The notes under the pieces are model-generated. The model saw nothing but the letters and a program-made list of their open reading frames with translations, was not told the DNA's origin and did not search any database. From NCBI GenBank assembly GCA_946887045.1, contig CAMPKC010000020.1, forward strand, positions 1 through 64,000: DNA of 64,000 nt. The letters run 5' to 3'. The stretch's first letter is position 1. Each line of letters opens with the position of its first letter. Origin of the DNA: an uncultured Sphingobacteriaceae bacterium (GTDB lineage: Bacteria > Bacteroidota > Bacteroidia > Sphingobacteriales > Sphingobacteriaceae). Shown piece by piece: positions 1-9,741 of this stretch. The position numbers and the translations under genes were made by a program.

Positions 1-340
1 GGATAGCGCTGATGTTATTGCTTCCTGTGATATTGCTCCAATATTCCCATACAATATTTCCGGTACCTGAACATGCCAGCACAGGATTATTAATTGTGAT
101 TGATACAGCCGCCGATGCTGTGCTTAAGCCGGTGTTATCAGTTGCTTTTGCAGTAATGGAATACGTTCCGGCTGCGATATTGCTCCATGCAAAGCTGTAT
201 GGACTTGTTAGGTCTTCACCCAATTTGGTTGTTCCTGCAAAGAATTCTACTTTGGCAATAGTTCCATCCTGATCTGTTGCATTGGCAGTGATAGTTGCAG
301 GGGCAGTAATCATACTTCCTCCAACCGGAGCAGTAATTGC
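1..340 (-). repeat. Direct repeat copy A (PA14 start plus Ig-like module)
   Basis: Inside the beta-helix gene, bases 1-55 are identical to 796-850, and the similarity continues through the Ig-like module (motifs DQDGTIAKVEFFAGTTKLGE, SNIAAGTY) to about 335. The period is 795 bases (265 codons), so an entire PA14-Ig unit is repeated in frame. Confidence 0.85.
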
Positions 341-3300
341 AACCACAGGAGCCACCGTTAGCGCCGGCTGAGTGGTTATTGTTTCGAAAGGAATTAGATT
401 CGATCCTGCAATTGGTCTCTGTAAAGTTCCGTCAGGAAGTTTCCATCCAACAGATACATGGTCCTGAGAACCACCGCCTTCTTTATGTAAGGCTTCGATG
501 TAATAGCGCTGACCTGCTTCTAAAGCGATAACTACAGATTGCTGAGAAGGATAACGGTCATACCATCCCGGAGTGGTCCAGTCATTCACGGAAGCGATTT
601 TCCTTTTGTTCGCAGGATCGCTGTTTGTGCTTAACCACAACTCTCCGTTGTCATCACTGGCGATGTAAAAAACGTAGTTCCCGCTCACCGGAGGACAGAT
701 ATAGCCTCGGATACGAGAGCCATAATCATCACCAAACTCAACAGGAGAGGCAAAGCTTGTTAAGGTTCTTGTTCCTGATGGTGCAGACGTTACCGGGATA
801 GCGCTGATGTTATTGCTTCCTGTGATATTGCTCCAATATTCCCATACAATGCTGCCCTTGTCAGAACATGAGCTTAGCACAGGCTTACTAATTGTTAGTT
901 GTAAAGTATCTGAAGTAGTACTAAGTCCTGAGTTATCGGTTGCTTTAGCAGTGACAGCATACGTTCCTGCTGCGATATTGCTCCAGTCGAAAGAATATGG
1001 ACTTGTCAATGCTTCACCTAATTTTGTTGTTCCTGCGAAGAACTCAACCTTTGCAATCGTTCCGTCCTGATCTGTTGCATTCGCCGATATGGTAAAAGCA
1101 GCCGGCGCGGTGAGAATGTTCTTCGAAGCAGAAGTTGTCAGGGAAACTACTGGCGCGACAGTCGCAATAACCGGAGTAGAAACTGAAATTTCGATTGGTG
1201 CGGATACTGTGCTAAGGCCGGAATTATCGGTAGCCTTTGCCGTTAATGAAAATGTTCCTGCGGGTGCATTCGCCCAGCTAAATGTAAAGGGACTTGATAA
1301 TGTTTCACCTAATTTGGTTGTTCCGTTAAAGAACTCAACTTTACTAACTGTGCCATCAGTATCACTTGATTCTGCGGTGATAACTATAGCGGACGAACTA
1401 ATGAATTTGCTGTTAGAAGCAGGAGAGGTGATGGCAACTTTAGGCGGAGTTGAAGCGGTAACTTCGAATAGTATGGTATACTTTTTAGTTATAGTGCCAG
1501 CTACTACCGTAATATTTGCGGTATGATTTCCTATTGACAGAGCAGACGCATCGGCCTTTAAAGAAAGATTGCTGCTTGCACGTTCATCGCTTATCACGCC
1601 AACTGTGTCAGAAAGTTTTAGCCATGTGGCATTACTTGAAGCTTTCCAGTTCATTTCGGCTGTGCCAGAGTTCCATATACTAAATGGTGTTTCAGCTACA
1701 TTTCCCACAGTTCCCGCCATTTCAATTACGTGTAAAGGTCCGCCGATTGCCGGTCCCTGTAAGGTTCCTGAATAAGGGATTGCAAATCCTGAAAAAGTAT
1801 TTTCTCTTAAAGAAATTTTTTGTGTAATTGTAATTCCCGAAAGATTAGCGCTCGAACCAAAATTGTTCTTATAAAGAAACTGATTGGCGATGCCATCTCC
1901 ACTTGAAGGAAAACCGTTTGGTAAACCTAAATCGCCTCCTGTAGAAAATGCACTTCTTACATTTAAAAACTCATTGTGTTCATAAATAAAGTTTTCCAGC
2001 ACCGGAGTAACAGTTGGCATTATCGTATTTATAATACCCGACTGTAAAGTGGTGCCAATTTTATTTTTTCTAAATGTGGTGGCCAATAAGGCGGTTTCGG
2101 CAGGCCTGTACATGTCCAGACCATTTTGGATGGCCCATCTGCAATCAACAATCTTATTATTCGTATATAAACTAAAATAGTTTGGATCAACTCCGGTTGA
2201 GTGTTGTGTTGACCAGTTGGCTATCGCTGCCCTCACTTCCGAAATAGTGTTCTTATCAGCGATAAAATTGAATACTCCGCCATAAGGCTCTATTCCTGCA
2301 GATGCACTTGGGTTTGGACTGGTTACGGCATATGCTTTACCGTCGATAAAGTTATTGTACATTACAATCTTATCAGCAAAATGACCAACCGCGACAACGC
2401 TGCTTGCATCAGGTTGTAAATTCCAGGGCTTCTCCAGGTTGATTGTCGAACCACTTGCAGAAATTACAGCTCTGGATTGACCTAGACCTCTTCCTTTGAT
2501 AATAACTGCGATTTTGGGCTTGTCAAGCGATAAGGAAAATCCGTTTAACGTTGTAGTTGCTCCTGATGATGAAGCTACCGAACCTGACCAATTTGCAGAG
2601 AAGCCTTCCCATAAGAATTGTTCGCCGGAATTTTGGTCTACATCGGCGCTTTCACGCACGGTTAAATCAAAAGTGCTGGTATTTCCAATGTAAGTAGTTC
2701 CGCCGCTTCCGAAGTTTCCTGTTGCACAAAAAAAGCGTCCTTTTCCCCATCCGGCACCATTGGCAGGGTCAGTATTGTTATAATCCTGGCAGGTAGAATG
2801 GGTTATGCTAATATTTGAACCACCCCATGAATGCAGAGCGTTTTCAGTATCGTTAGTCAAATAAAAATTGCATCGGTCAATAAATAATTGCGAGGCTTTT
2901 CCAAGAAAAGATATTTTTCCGATGAATTTGCAATTAGATAAAAATACACCACGTGTGTTATCAAGCTGCAATACATCATAATTTTGAAAAGACAGAGTTA
3001 CGTTATTCACTTTCACGTTAGAGCTTCCCCGTAAGAAAAATGGGGAGGAGTGAATCGCCCGGTAATTTTTATTAGTATCAAATGTTATGTCGCTTACCTG
3101 AAACGTATTTACAATCCCGTAAACCATCGCGTCGGATTGTGAACTGAAGCTTGAATTACATTTAATGAAGGTTTTATCCTGGCCATCACCTTTCCACTGA
3201 GTGTTATGTGAAGGGTTAAGCATTCTGCTTATCATGTAGGTTCCCTGTGGGAAATAAACGGTAGAGCCGGTAGAGTTTTTCGCAGCAGCTAAAGCCTTGT

Positions 3301-4138
3301 AAATGGCATCTGTATCGTCAGCCTGGCCGTTACCTTTAGCACCATAATCTTTTACATTAAACGTAGTTTGTGTCCATGTAACACCACTGTTAATTGTAAG
3401 TTTTAATGGTCCGCTCCAGCCATATTCGCCCCCATGTCCATTATGTGTCCACACTTCATACTCGCCATTGGCCAAACTTGCCGGTAAGATAAAATCAACT
3501 TTATAAGGGTTTACCTTGGTAACAGTTAACCATTGCCCGCTTCCGGTTGGCGATTTAAGATAAACATTAGAAGAGGTAGAGTCATTGTACTGAGAAAGGT
3601 TGCGCCCGTAAACGGATACGTTACTGCCTTGCGTTGCTTTTTCTGGTCCAACCCACCATGCATCAGTTTTGTTAATTGCAATAGGCTGGCCGTAGCCTGC
3701 TTCATTTCCAGGCCAGATAAGATACATTGACCATGCAGGTATTGATTTATCAAGGGTGATTACTGCTTTATTTTTTTCTAAACGCTGTATGCTGGCATCT
3801 TTATAGCGACCGCTGGCACCGTAAACGGTAAATCGTGAATCTTTTCCTTCATCTGGACCGCTAAATTTGGTGAAATCCATTCCCGTTATAACCAGAGACT
3901 CATCCGGGCCGGCCGTCCGTGTCCACTCGGCGCAAACCGGGGTGCCCGCAGCTGCGCTACCAGTCATTGGCGCACTAAAGGATTCTCCGGGAGCTGCCGG
4001 TAGAGGCGACAGAGCGATAGAATTCGAATATTTTGGAAGATTTTGGGCTTTTAAGGTTATTGTTGTGCTAAAAACTGAAAGCCCTGTTACAAATAAAAAA
4101 ATCTGAAGCGTTCTTGGAGCGTAAATTTTATTAATCAC
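2..4138 (-). CDS. Secreted pectate-lyase-superfamily beta-helix protein with BACON-like, Ig-like and PA14 modules (partial, C-terminus off window)
   Basis: The minus-strand frame stays open from a GTG at 4138 to the left edge, 1379 residues, with no stop. An in-frame TGA at 4159-4157 and no ATG in between make GTG the start; it is followed by a typical signal peptide (about residues 1-31, hydrophobic LQIFLFVTGLSVF, then AQ). A Pectate_lyase_3-type right-handed helix begins near residue 260 with FNVKDYGAKGNGQADDTDAI. A BACON-like fold follows at about 816-890, then Ig-like modules at about 893-990 and 992-1083, a PA14-like module at 1088-1237, a third Ig-like module at 1260-1350 and the start of a second PA14-like module. 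It is probably an exported polysaccharide-binding or -cleaving protein of the neighbouring exopolysaccharide locus; a T9SS sorting domain may lie beyond the edge. The substrate cannot be read from the sequence. Confidence 0.85.
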   Translation of the reverse strand, partial: MINKIYAPRTLQIFLFVTGLSVFSTTITLKAQNLPKYSNSIALSPLPAAPGESFSAPMTGSAAAGTPVCAEWTRTAGPDESLVITGMDFTKFSGPDEGKDSRFTVYGASGRYKDASIQRLEKNKAVITLDKSIPAWSMYLIWPGNEAGYGQPIAINKTDAWWVGPEKATQGSNVSVYGRNLSQYNDSTSSNVYLKSPTGSGQWLTVTKVNPYKVDFILPASLANGEYEVWTHNGHGGEYGWSGPLKLTINSGVTWTQTTFNVKDYGAKGNGQADDTDAIYKALAAAKNSTGSTVYFPQGTYMISRMLNPSHNTQWKGDGQDKTFIKCNSSFSSQSDAMVYGIVNTFQVSDITFDTNKNYRAIHSSPFFLRGSSNVKVNNVTLSFQNYDVLQLDNTRGVFLSNCKFIGKISFLGKASQLFIDRCNFYLTNDTENALHSWGGSNISITHSTCQDYNNTDPANGAGWGKGRFFCATGNFGSGGTTYIGNTSTFDLTVRESADVDQNSGEQFLWEGFSANWSGSVASSSGATTTLNGFSLSLDKPKIAVIIKGRGLGQSRAVISASGSTINLEKPWNLQPDASSVVAVGHFADKIVMYNNFIDGKAYAVTSPNPSASAGIEPYGGVFNFIADKNTISEVRAAIANWSTQHSTGVDPNYFSLYTNNKIVDCRWAIQNGLDMYRPAETALLATTFRKNKIGTTLQSGIINTIMPTVTPVLENFIYEHNEFLNVRSAFSTGGDLGLPNGFPSSGDGIANQFLYKNNFGSSANLSGITITQKISLRENTFSGFAIPYSGTLQGPAIGGPLHVIEMAGTVGNVAETPFSIWNSGTAEMNWKASSNATWLKLSDTVGVISDERASSNLSLKADASALSIGNHTANITVVAGTITKKYTILFEVTASTPPKVAITSPASNSKFISSSAIVITAESSDTDGTVSKVEFFNGTTKLGETLSSPFTFSWANAPAGTFSLTAKATDNSGLSTVSAPIEISVSTPVIATVAPVVSLTTSASKNILTAPAAFTISANATDQDGTIAKVEFFAGTTKLGEALTSPYSFDWSNIAAGTYAVTAKATDNSGLSTTSDTLQLTISKPVLSSCSDKGSIVWEYWSNITGSNNISAIPVTSAPSGTRTLTSFASPVEFGDDYGSRIRGYICPPVSGNYVFYIASDDNGELWLSTNSDPANKRKIASVNDWTTPGWYDRYPSQQSVVIALEAGQRYYIEALHKEGGGSQDHVSVGWKLPDGTLQRPIAGSNLIPFETITTQPALTVAPVVAITAPVGGSMITAPATITANATDQDGTIAKVEFFAGTTKLGEDLTSPYSFAWSNIAAGTYSITAKATDNTGLSTASAAVSITINNPVLACSGTGNIVWEYWSNITGSNNISAI
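796..1135 (-). repeat. Direct repeat copy B (PA14 start plus Ig-like module)
   Basis: Second copy of the 795-base module, perfect over its first 55 bases and diverged afterwards. Both encode WEYWSNITGSNNISAI at the PA14 start. A more diverged Ig-like unit lies further right, at about 1170-1462. Confidence 0.85.
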
Positions 4139-4449
4139 CGTATCTATTTTACTTTTTCAATTCCCATCCCCTCAATACGGCTCGAAAACATAATTTTCAA
4201 AACCTTTATTGTTTAGATAATGTATTTCCTAATCTGGATTTCCGGTTTTTACGGTATCTCTCTTCAAAAGGTTATCGGGGATTTCTTTTTTTTCTTGCGT
4301 TCAATCTTGGGGTTAGGTCAAACCTTATCGAATTGTATGCGTTGGTTTAGAAAGTTAATGGGCTTCCCTATAGCTATTTAAGGGTTATCCATATGTTTAG
4401 TGCCGTGAATGCAGCATTGCGAACACATAATTCAATTATTTCAGTGAGG
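4139..4449. other. Divergent intergenic region
   Basis: This 311-base AT-rich gap separates the minus-strand beta-helix gene from the plus-strand glycosyltransferase. It must hold both promoters, but I see no convincing TAnnTTTG box with a correctly spaced TTG, no hairpin and no small reading frame with a credible start. An upstream ATG at 4393 is in frame with the glycosyltransferase but adds 19 residues unlike the family. Confidence 0.6.
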
Positions 4450-5730
4450 ATGAACAAAAAAGTTTTATTAATTAGTTATAATTTTAAGCCTGAGCCTACC
4501 GGTATTGGTAAATATAATGGTGAAATGATCGACTGGATGGCTAAAAATGGGTATGATTGCTCGGTTATTACTACGTATCCATATTATCCCTATTGGAAAG
4601 TTCAGGAGCCTTATCAAAATAGCAGATTCAGTTTTAAAACTGAGAATTTTGCTCCCCAGAACCTGAATTCTGGAGTTACTGTGTATCGGTGCCCGCAGTT
4701 TGTCCCCTCTGCACCTTCAGGAATAAAAAGGATTTTACAAGAAATCTCATTCTTTTTTTCAGCATCACTGCGGTTATTTCCTCTGCTTTTTAATAAGAAA
4801 TATGATTTGGTGATTACAGTTGCGCCTTCTTTTTTGCTGGGATTGTTGGGAGTGGTCACTAAAAAATTTACTAATGCTAAGTTTATCTATCACATACAGG
4901 ATCTTCAAATCGAAGCTGCAAGAGACCTGAAAATGATAAAATCAGAAGCTTTGCTGACTGCCCTTTTTAAGGTTGAGAAATATATTTTTAACAATGCAGA
5001 TTTTATCAGCAGTATTTCTGAAGGAATGGTTAGCAAAATTCAGGCGAAAGCCCAAAAGGAGGTGCTTTTTTTTCCAAACTGGTCAGACACAAGCTTATTT
5101 CATCCTATTGAAAACAAGCAGCAATTAAAAAAGGTGTTCGGTTTTTCAGAGTCAGCAAAAGTTATTTTGTACTCAGGCGGGATAGGGGAGAAACAAGGGT
5201 TGGAATCTATACTCTATGCAGCCCGGGATCTGAGAAACCATACCGATCTGAAATTTGTGATTTGCGGTTCTGGTCCTTATAAATCCATTTTACAGGGGAT
5301 GGCCCAAAACTTGCATCTTGATAATGTTATTTTCTATCCGCTGCAGCCAATCGAAAAGTTCAATCAGTTTTTAAATATGGCCGATGTTCATTTGGTGATT
5401 CAAAAAGCTACAGCAAGCGACCTGGTGATGCCTTCAAAGCTAACAACTATACTGGCGGTTGGCGGCTTAGCCCTGATTACCGCGAATGAGGGCTCAAGCT
5501 TGCATTCGTTGGTAAAGAATAATAATCTGGCAATAGTTGTTGATGCAGAAGATCAACAGGCCCTGAATCAGGGTTTACTCGAAGCGGTAATGAGTGATAC
5601 AGATGAAATAACCAAAAACGCACGTTTGTACGCCGAGAAATATCTTTCTATTGATAATGTAATGCGCGATTTTGAAGAAACTGTTTTAAGTGAATATACC
5701 GGAAATCCAAACCCTGCATTTTCTGTTTAA
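4450..5730 (+). CDS. WcaI-like glycosyltransferase, GT4 family
   Basis: 426 residues of a GT-B glycosyltransferase. The start at 4450 is chosen because MNKKVLLISYNFKPEPTGIG is the usual N-terminus of WcaI-like colanic-acid enzymes and a GTGAGG sits just upstream; ATG 4393 would add an unrelated extension. The N-terminal acceptor half shows the GIGKYN motif and a hydrophobic stretch (LLGLLGVVTKKF) that may touch the membrane. The C-terminal donor half has the YSGGIGEKQGLE, CGSGPYK and MPSKLTTILAVGG motifs of nucleotide-sugar binding. It probably adds a sugar to a lipid-linked exopolysaccharide unit on the cytoplasmic face. It ends 6 bases before the convergent LCP gene. The donor and acceptor sugars are unknown. 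Confidence 0.85.
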   Translation: MNKKVLLISYNFKPEPTGIGKYNGEMIDWMAKNGYDCSVITTYPYYPYWKVQEPYQNSRFSFKTENFAPQNLNSGVTVYRCPQFVPSAPSGIKRILQEISFFFSASLRLFPLLFNKKYDLVITVAPSFLLGLLGVVTKKFTNAKFIYHIQDLQIEAARDLKMIKSEALLTALFKVEKYIFNNADFISSISEGMVSKIQAKAQKEVLFFPNWSDTSLFHPIENKQQLKKVFGFSESAKVILYSGGIGEKQGLESILYAARDLRNHTDLKFVICGSGPYKSILQGMAQNLHLDNVIFYPLQPIEKFNQFLNMADVHLVIQKATASDLVMPSKLTTILAVGGLALITANEGSSLHSLVKNNNLAIVVDAEDQQALNQGLLEAVMSDTDEITKNARLYAEKYLSIDNVMRDFEETVLSEYTGNPNPAFSV

Positions 5731-5736
5731 TCGAAT

Positions 5737-6741
5737 TTATTGCCTTCGAGTGCCTTCGTACATAAAATTGAAAAGAGATTTTGATGTTGATTTTAAATCG
5801 GTGACTAAATACCATGTCCCATTTATGATTTTTCCTTTGCTTTCAAAATGTTGAGGGAACCTTCTCTCTTCAATGGTTCTGATATTATTCATGAAAACAC
5901 TGCTTCCTAATGTTAAAAGCTGAAAACGTGGGATGCTTGTCTCAACATAAGGAAGTATTTTGGAAACAACCTTCGGATATTCGGTTATTCCTGCGCTTTT
6001 TAATTTTTGGAGAAGAAGACTTAAAACTGTTCTCTGTCTTTGTGTTCTTTCATAATCATCTCCTACATATCTGATCCGCGTATACGCCACTGCCTGTCTG
6101 CCGTTTAGCGTTTGAGGCCCTGGTTTGCTTACGTAAGGAGGTTTCACCCTGGAATCCCTGTTATTTTCGTCTAAGTAAGCGTTTATCCAGCGCACTTCTT
6201 CTTTTTTAACATCGATTGTCACTCCGTCCAATCCATCAATTACCTGTGCCATCCCGTTAAAATCAACACTCACAAAGTTTTCTAAATGGAGATTGAAATT
6301 TTCATTCAGGGTTTTCAGCGCCAATTGAGGACCCCCTATTCGGTATGCAGCATTAATCTTACCCATGCCCAGTGAATCAATTTTAACGTAGGTGTCTCTC
6401 ATGATAGACGAGAGCTTAATTTTATTAGTCGCTTTGCTAATGCTTACGATCATTATTACATCCGAGTTTCCATATTTGTCATCAGGACGCTTATCCAGCC
6501 CAAATAGGGCGATGTTAACCGGCGGCTCCTCTAACGAATCTTCTCTTGCTACAACTTGTGGCGAAATACCCAAAGCTTTCGGAGTTTGAATAATGTTAAC
6601 CGGGGTAATAGAACTCAATTGGCTGCGGACATACATTGCCAGAGCCAGGCCGCTTAGCAGAAAGAGTCCGAGGGCAATAAGTAGTGCAAATTTAAAACGT
6701 CTTTTTCTGGTTGTTGTGTGTAAATCTTTAGCCATAGGCAT
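5737..6741 (-). CDS. LytR-CpsA-Psr (LCP) family glycopolymer ligase
   Basis: 334 residues with a short cytoplasmic lead, one membrane segment (about 17-38) and an extracytoplasmic LCP domain. Diagnostic motifs are NIALFGLDKRPDDKYGNSD, SIMRDTYVKI (catalytic arginine), KINAAYRIGGP, VIDGLDGVTIDV and LNGRQAVAYTRIRYVGDDYERTQRQR. In Gram-positives LCP enzymes move undecaprenyl-linked polymers onto peptidoglycan. Here, beside a CpsB-type phosphatase and a glycosyltransferase, a role in attaching or finishing exopolysaccharide is inferred. MPMAK gives two possible starts (6741 or 6735). It could alternatively act as a pyrophosphatase in polymer release. Confidence 0.87.
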   Translation of the reverse strand: MPMAKDLHTTTRKRRFKFALLIALGLFLLSGLALAMYVRSQLSSITPVNIIQTPKALGISPQVVAREDSLEEPPVNIALFGLDKRPDDKYGNSDVIMIVSISKATNKIKLSSIMRDTYVKIDSLGMGKINAAYRIGGPQLALKTLNENFNLHLENFVSVDFNGMAQVIDGLDGVTIDVKKEEVRWINAYLDENNRDSRVKPPYVSKPGPQTLNGRQAVAYTRIRYVGDDYERTQRQRTVLSLLLQKLKSAGITEYPKVVSKILPYVETSIPRFQLLTLGSSVFMNNIRTIEERRFPQHFESKGKIINGTWYLVTDLKSTSKSLFNFMYEGTRRQ

Positions 6742-6899
6742 TACTGCGTTTATGAAGAAAATGGGTTTGGAAATTTTTATTTATAAAAAATTTGATAAAA
6801 TTGGCGTTCTCTGCGATAATCTAAATCAATGCAGGCAATTATTTAAATAACCGAAATAGAGTAAAATTGTTCCGGTTCCTGATCAGAATCAGGAGATTA

Positions 6900-7637
6900 T
6901 TAAATTGTCTCGTTTAAAAGTGGATAGTCTGTAAGTAATTTATACACGTAGGGTGATTGCAATGCTTGTTTTAAGCCTAAGGCATGTTTCGTGTGATGCA
7001 TATCGCTCCCAATAAAATTTACGAGCATATTATCTACAAGTTCTTCGGCAGCTTTTTGAACGGGTTTTCCATAGTAACCTGCTAATGAAATAGTATTTAG
7101 CTGGAAAAAGCAGCCGGCATCTCTCAGGCGGTGGTAATTGTTTATTGATGCGTGTAAATAGGAATATCTTTCGGGGTGGGCAAGTAAGGGGATGTAACCT
7201 TTGCCGATTATTTTTTCAATCGTTTCGAACAGGTTAAGAGGATAGGTGCTAAACGGTATTTCGAATAAAAGATAATTAGTGCCGAGCGTTAAAATGTCAC
7301 CATTTTCTATTTTATTTTCAAAATCCTCATCAAAATAATATTCAGCAGCGGCTTCAATGATGATATCAAGTCCCTGATTTTCAAGTTCCTGATTTAATAT
7401 CTTCAAGCCTGTATTAATGGTTTGCTGTGTATTACGGTAGTAATCTACCATCACGTGGGGTGTGGTTATTATTTTACGGAATCCTAACTCTAACAAATTT
7501 CGCACTAATTCCACAGATTGAGCCACATTTTGAGCCCCGTCATCAATCCCTGGGATAAGATGTGAATGAATATCTGTTCCAAGGTTCGAAAAATCAATTT
7601 CCGGTACGGCAGGTTTCGATTTGAAAAAAGATAGCAT
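6900..7637 (-). CDS. CpsB/YwqE-type tyrosine-protein phosphatase (PHP fold)
   Basis: 245 residues, the normal length for the family. Metal-binding motifs typical of PHP phosphatases are visible: TDIHSHLIPGIDDGAQN near residue 22, TTPHVM near 58, AAEYYFDEDF near 93, LAHPERY near 155 and IGSDMHHT near 212. Family members dephosphorylate the C-terminal tyrosine cluster of Wzc/CpsD-like kinases and so time capsule chain length. No tyrosine kinase gene lies in the window, so its partner should be further left or elsewhere. It lies 158 bases upstream of the LCP gene on the same strand, consistent with co-transcription but not proof of it. Confidence 0.85.
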   Translation of the reverse strand: MLSFFKSKPAVPEIDFSNLGTDIHSHLIPGIDDGAQNVAQSVELVRNLLELGFRKIITTPHVMVDYYRNTQQTINTGLKILNQELENQGLDIIIEAAAEYYFDEDFENKIENGDILTLGTNYLLFEIPFSTYPLNLFETIEKIIGKGYIPLLAHPERYSYLHASINNYHRLRDAGCFFQLNTISLAGYYGKPVQKAAEELVDNMLVNFIGSDMHHTKHALGLKQALQSPYVYKLLTDYPLLNETI

Positions 7638-7872
7638 GAATAATCAGTGTCCGTTTAAGATCAGCCTTTAAAAAATCAACATTAAAGCTTTTTTAAGCTG
7701 AGTCTGTAGTATTTCAAACTGGTAATTGAAAAATCAGTTTGATCTAAATTCAATATAAACAAAAAATCTACAATTGTGGGTGATATATATCCCGGCGGAA
7801 AGTATTAAACAATTCAAAAGCAGTAGCTAACATCAAGCTAGTTTAGCAAATCCAACCCTTCTTGTGATGCAA

Positions 7873-9582
7873 TTATTTGCCACTGTTGGCAGAAAATCCA
7901 CTTCCCGGTTTGCCTATTGATTTATACGAGCCGTTCCCTTGTAAAATAGATGTTAAAAGACTGGCATTACCCAGAACATTAAACGCTTTTTTTAAATCTT
8001 CATCATAGCTAAAACCGACCTCAAGTCTGCCCTTTTGAAAATAATACCTGCTCGCAATTTCACTTTCAAGCAGGTGACGAATTTCTTCTTTAAACTGGGT
8101 AAGGTCGTTTTTTTTGCTTACAGATACCTTGTTTTTAAGAGCTTCGTACTCCGGTTTTATTTCAGCCATCTTTTGCTCTTTTTCTGCCTCGGCCTTTAAA
8201 TCGTTTAATAATCGTTCTGTACGTGTGTTGTAGTTATAATCTTTATCGGCGAGATAACTTATAAAATCAGCATATTCCGCGTCGCTTAATCTGAAAGTTT
8301 TCGGATTGGCTATGCTGGCTTTTTGTTTTCTGTAAAGAGTAGCGTAGTCAAAAATGTAGAACCTTTTCAATAAGGTCTGACTGATCGGGCTAAGTTTCTC
8401 AGCAGGTACTAATACATCCGGATAAATTCCGCTGCCATCGTAAACGGAGCGGTTTGCCTTTGTTTTATATTCAGTTATTAAACTGTCCGATACCTTTTCT
8501 ACAGTGCCGTCAGCATTTCGGTGGGTGTAATCTAAAGCCTGAATGCACCTGCCGGATGGTGTATAATATTTAGCCACGGTAACTTTAACAAGAGTGTTAT
8601 ACGGCAAATTGAAGGTTTGTTGGACCAGTCCTTTTCCGTAGCTGCGTTGCCCGACAATAACTGCACGATCGAGATCCTGTAACGAGCCGGCAACTATTTC
8701 TGAAGCGGATGCCGCCCTATTGTTAATTAATACTACCAAGGGAATTGTAGGTGCCAGCGGCGGAGAAAATGTTTTGTATGGAATGGTTTTATCCCTGTTT
8801 CTCCCTTTCTGCGTTACTACCGTTATATTGGGGTCGATAAATAGATTGACAATCTTTACAGCCTCCTGTAATATTCCGCCCCCGTTAGATCGTAAATCCA
8901 GAATAATCCCAGAAGGATTGTTTTTTTGCAATTGAACAAGAGCATCCTGAACTTCTTTGGCCGAGCCTTCCAGAAATTTGTCCAATTTGATGTATCCTAT
9001 GTTGTTATTAATCATTGCCGAATAACTTACATTCGGCTGTGTTATCTCTTCTCTATTCAGGTTTTTAGTTATGTTTTGCCCATACCGTTTAATCACCAGC
9101 TTCAATGCCGTACTTTTAGGGCCTTTAAGTAATTGGCTAACCTGTTCGTAATCTTTGCCTTTTAAAGAGATTCCATTAATTTCAAGAATTTCATCTCCCG
9201 CTCTGATATCTGTCTTTTCTGCGGGAAATCCCTCCAGCGTTTCTGAAATAATAAATTTTCCGTCACGTGAAAAAGTAAGAGTGCCAATACCTCCGTATTG
9301 AGTACTTACGTATTTCATTTTATAATCTTCGATTTCGGATTCTGGAACGAACTCGGTGTACGGGTCCAGGCTGCTTAGCATTGCACCGATGCCGGTTTTC
9401 ATCAATTGCGACGAATTTATATCGTCTACGTAACTAATGTTTAGCTCTTTATATAAAGCGGAGAAAATGTCTAAATTTTTAGAGGCTTGAAAAAGATCTT
9501 CGCGAAAAGAGAACGAAAAGACACCTGTAAAAATTAAAGCGGGCAGGATAAGTTTTTTTAGTCTGTTTTTCAACCGGTGCAT
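7873..9582 (-). CDS. C-terminal processing peptidase, S41 family (CtpA/Prc-like)
   Basis: 569 residues from ATG 9582; an in-frame TTG at 9612 would add ten residues and is less likely. A signal anchor (LILPALIFTGVFSF) is followed by the S41 N-terminal helix region, a PDZ domain (about residues 95-165, GIGTLTF to LKGPKS) and the protease core. The catalytic serine is in the ASASE motif (residues 292-294) and the lysine is K317 in SYGKGLVQ, giving the Ser-Lys dyad of tail-specific proteases. The C-terminal 170 residues are charged and helical. It should act in the periplasm on protein C-termini. It stands alone, with 159 bases to the CsbD-like gene upstream. Confidence 0.9.
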   Translation of the reverse strand: MHRLKNRLKKLILPALIFTGVFSFSFREDLFQASKNLDIFSALYKELNISYVDDINSSQLMKTGIGAMLSSLDPYTEFVPESEIEDYKMKYVSTQYGGIGTLTFSRDGKFIISETLEGFPAEKTDIRAGDEILEINGISLKGKDYEQVSQLLKGPKSTALKLVIKRYGQNITKNLNREEITQPNVSYSAMINNNIGYIKLDKFLEGSAKEVQDALVQLQKNNPSGIILDLRSNGGGILQEAVKIVNLFIDPNITVVTQKGRNRDKTIPYKTFSPPLAPTIPLVVLINNRAASASEIVAGSLQDLDRAVIVGQRSYGKGLVQQTFNLPYNTLVKVTVAKYYTPSGRCIQALDYTHRNADGTVEKVSDSLITEYKTKANRSVYDGSGIYPDVLVPAEKLSPISQTLLKRFYIFDYATLYRKQKASIANPKTFRLSDAEYADFISYLADKDYNYNTRTERLLNDLKAEAEKEQKMAEIKPEYEALKNKVSVSKKNDLTQFKEEIRHLLESEIASRYYFQKGRLEVGFSYDEDLKKAFNVLGNASLLTSILQGNGSYKSIGKPGSGFSANSGK

Positions 9583-9741
9583 GTGCTTTAAATTAAATAG
9601 TATATAACGCAATATCTTGTAAAAAAGGTATACGTCGTACTAGATGGATAGGTTTTTCAAAAGAAGGAAAATATCCAATTGTGTATTTCGGAATAAACCT
9701 GAAACTCAGGTTCAACTAAAGATTAAATTCCGGTCTTTTTA

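Noticed and set aside
12..1526. Plus-strand open frames inside the first gene (for example 12-272, 807-1070, 1089-1526)
   Set aside because: Two of them are near copies of each other only because they mirror the duplicated module on the minus strand; the minus-strand frame is continuous and has a signal peptide and recognisable domains.
4393..4449. ATG at 4393 as start of the WcaI-like transferase
   Set aside because: Adds 19 residues with no match to the family; the standard N-terminus begins at 4450.
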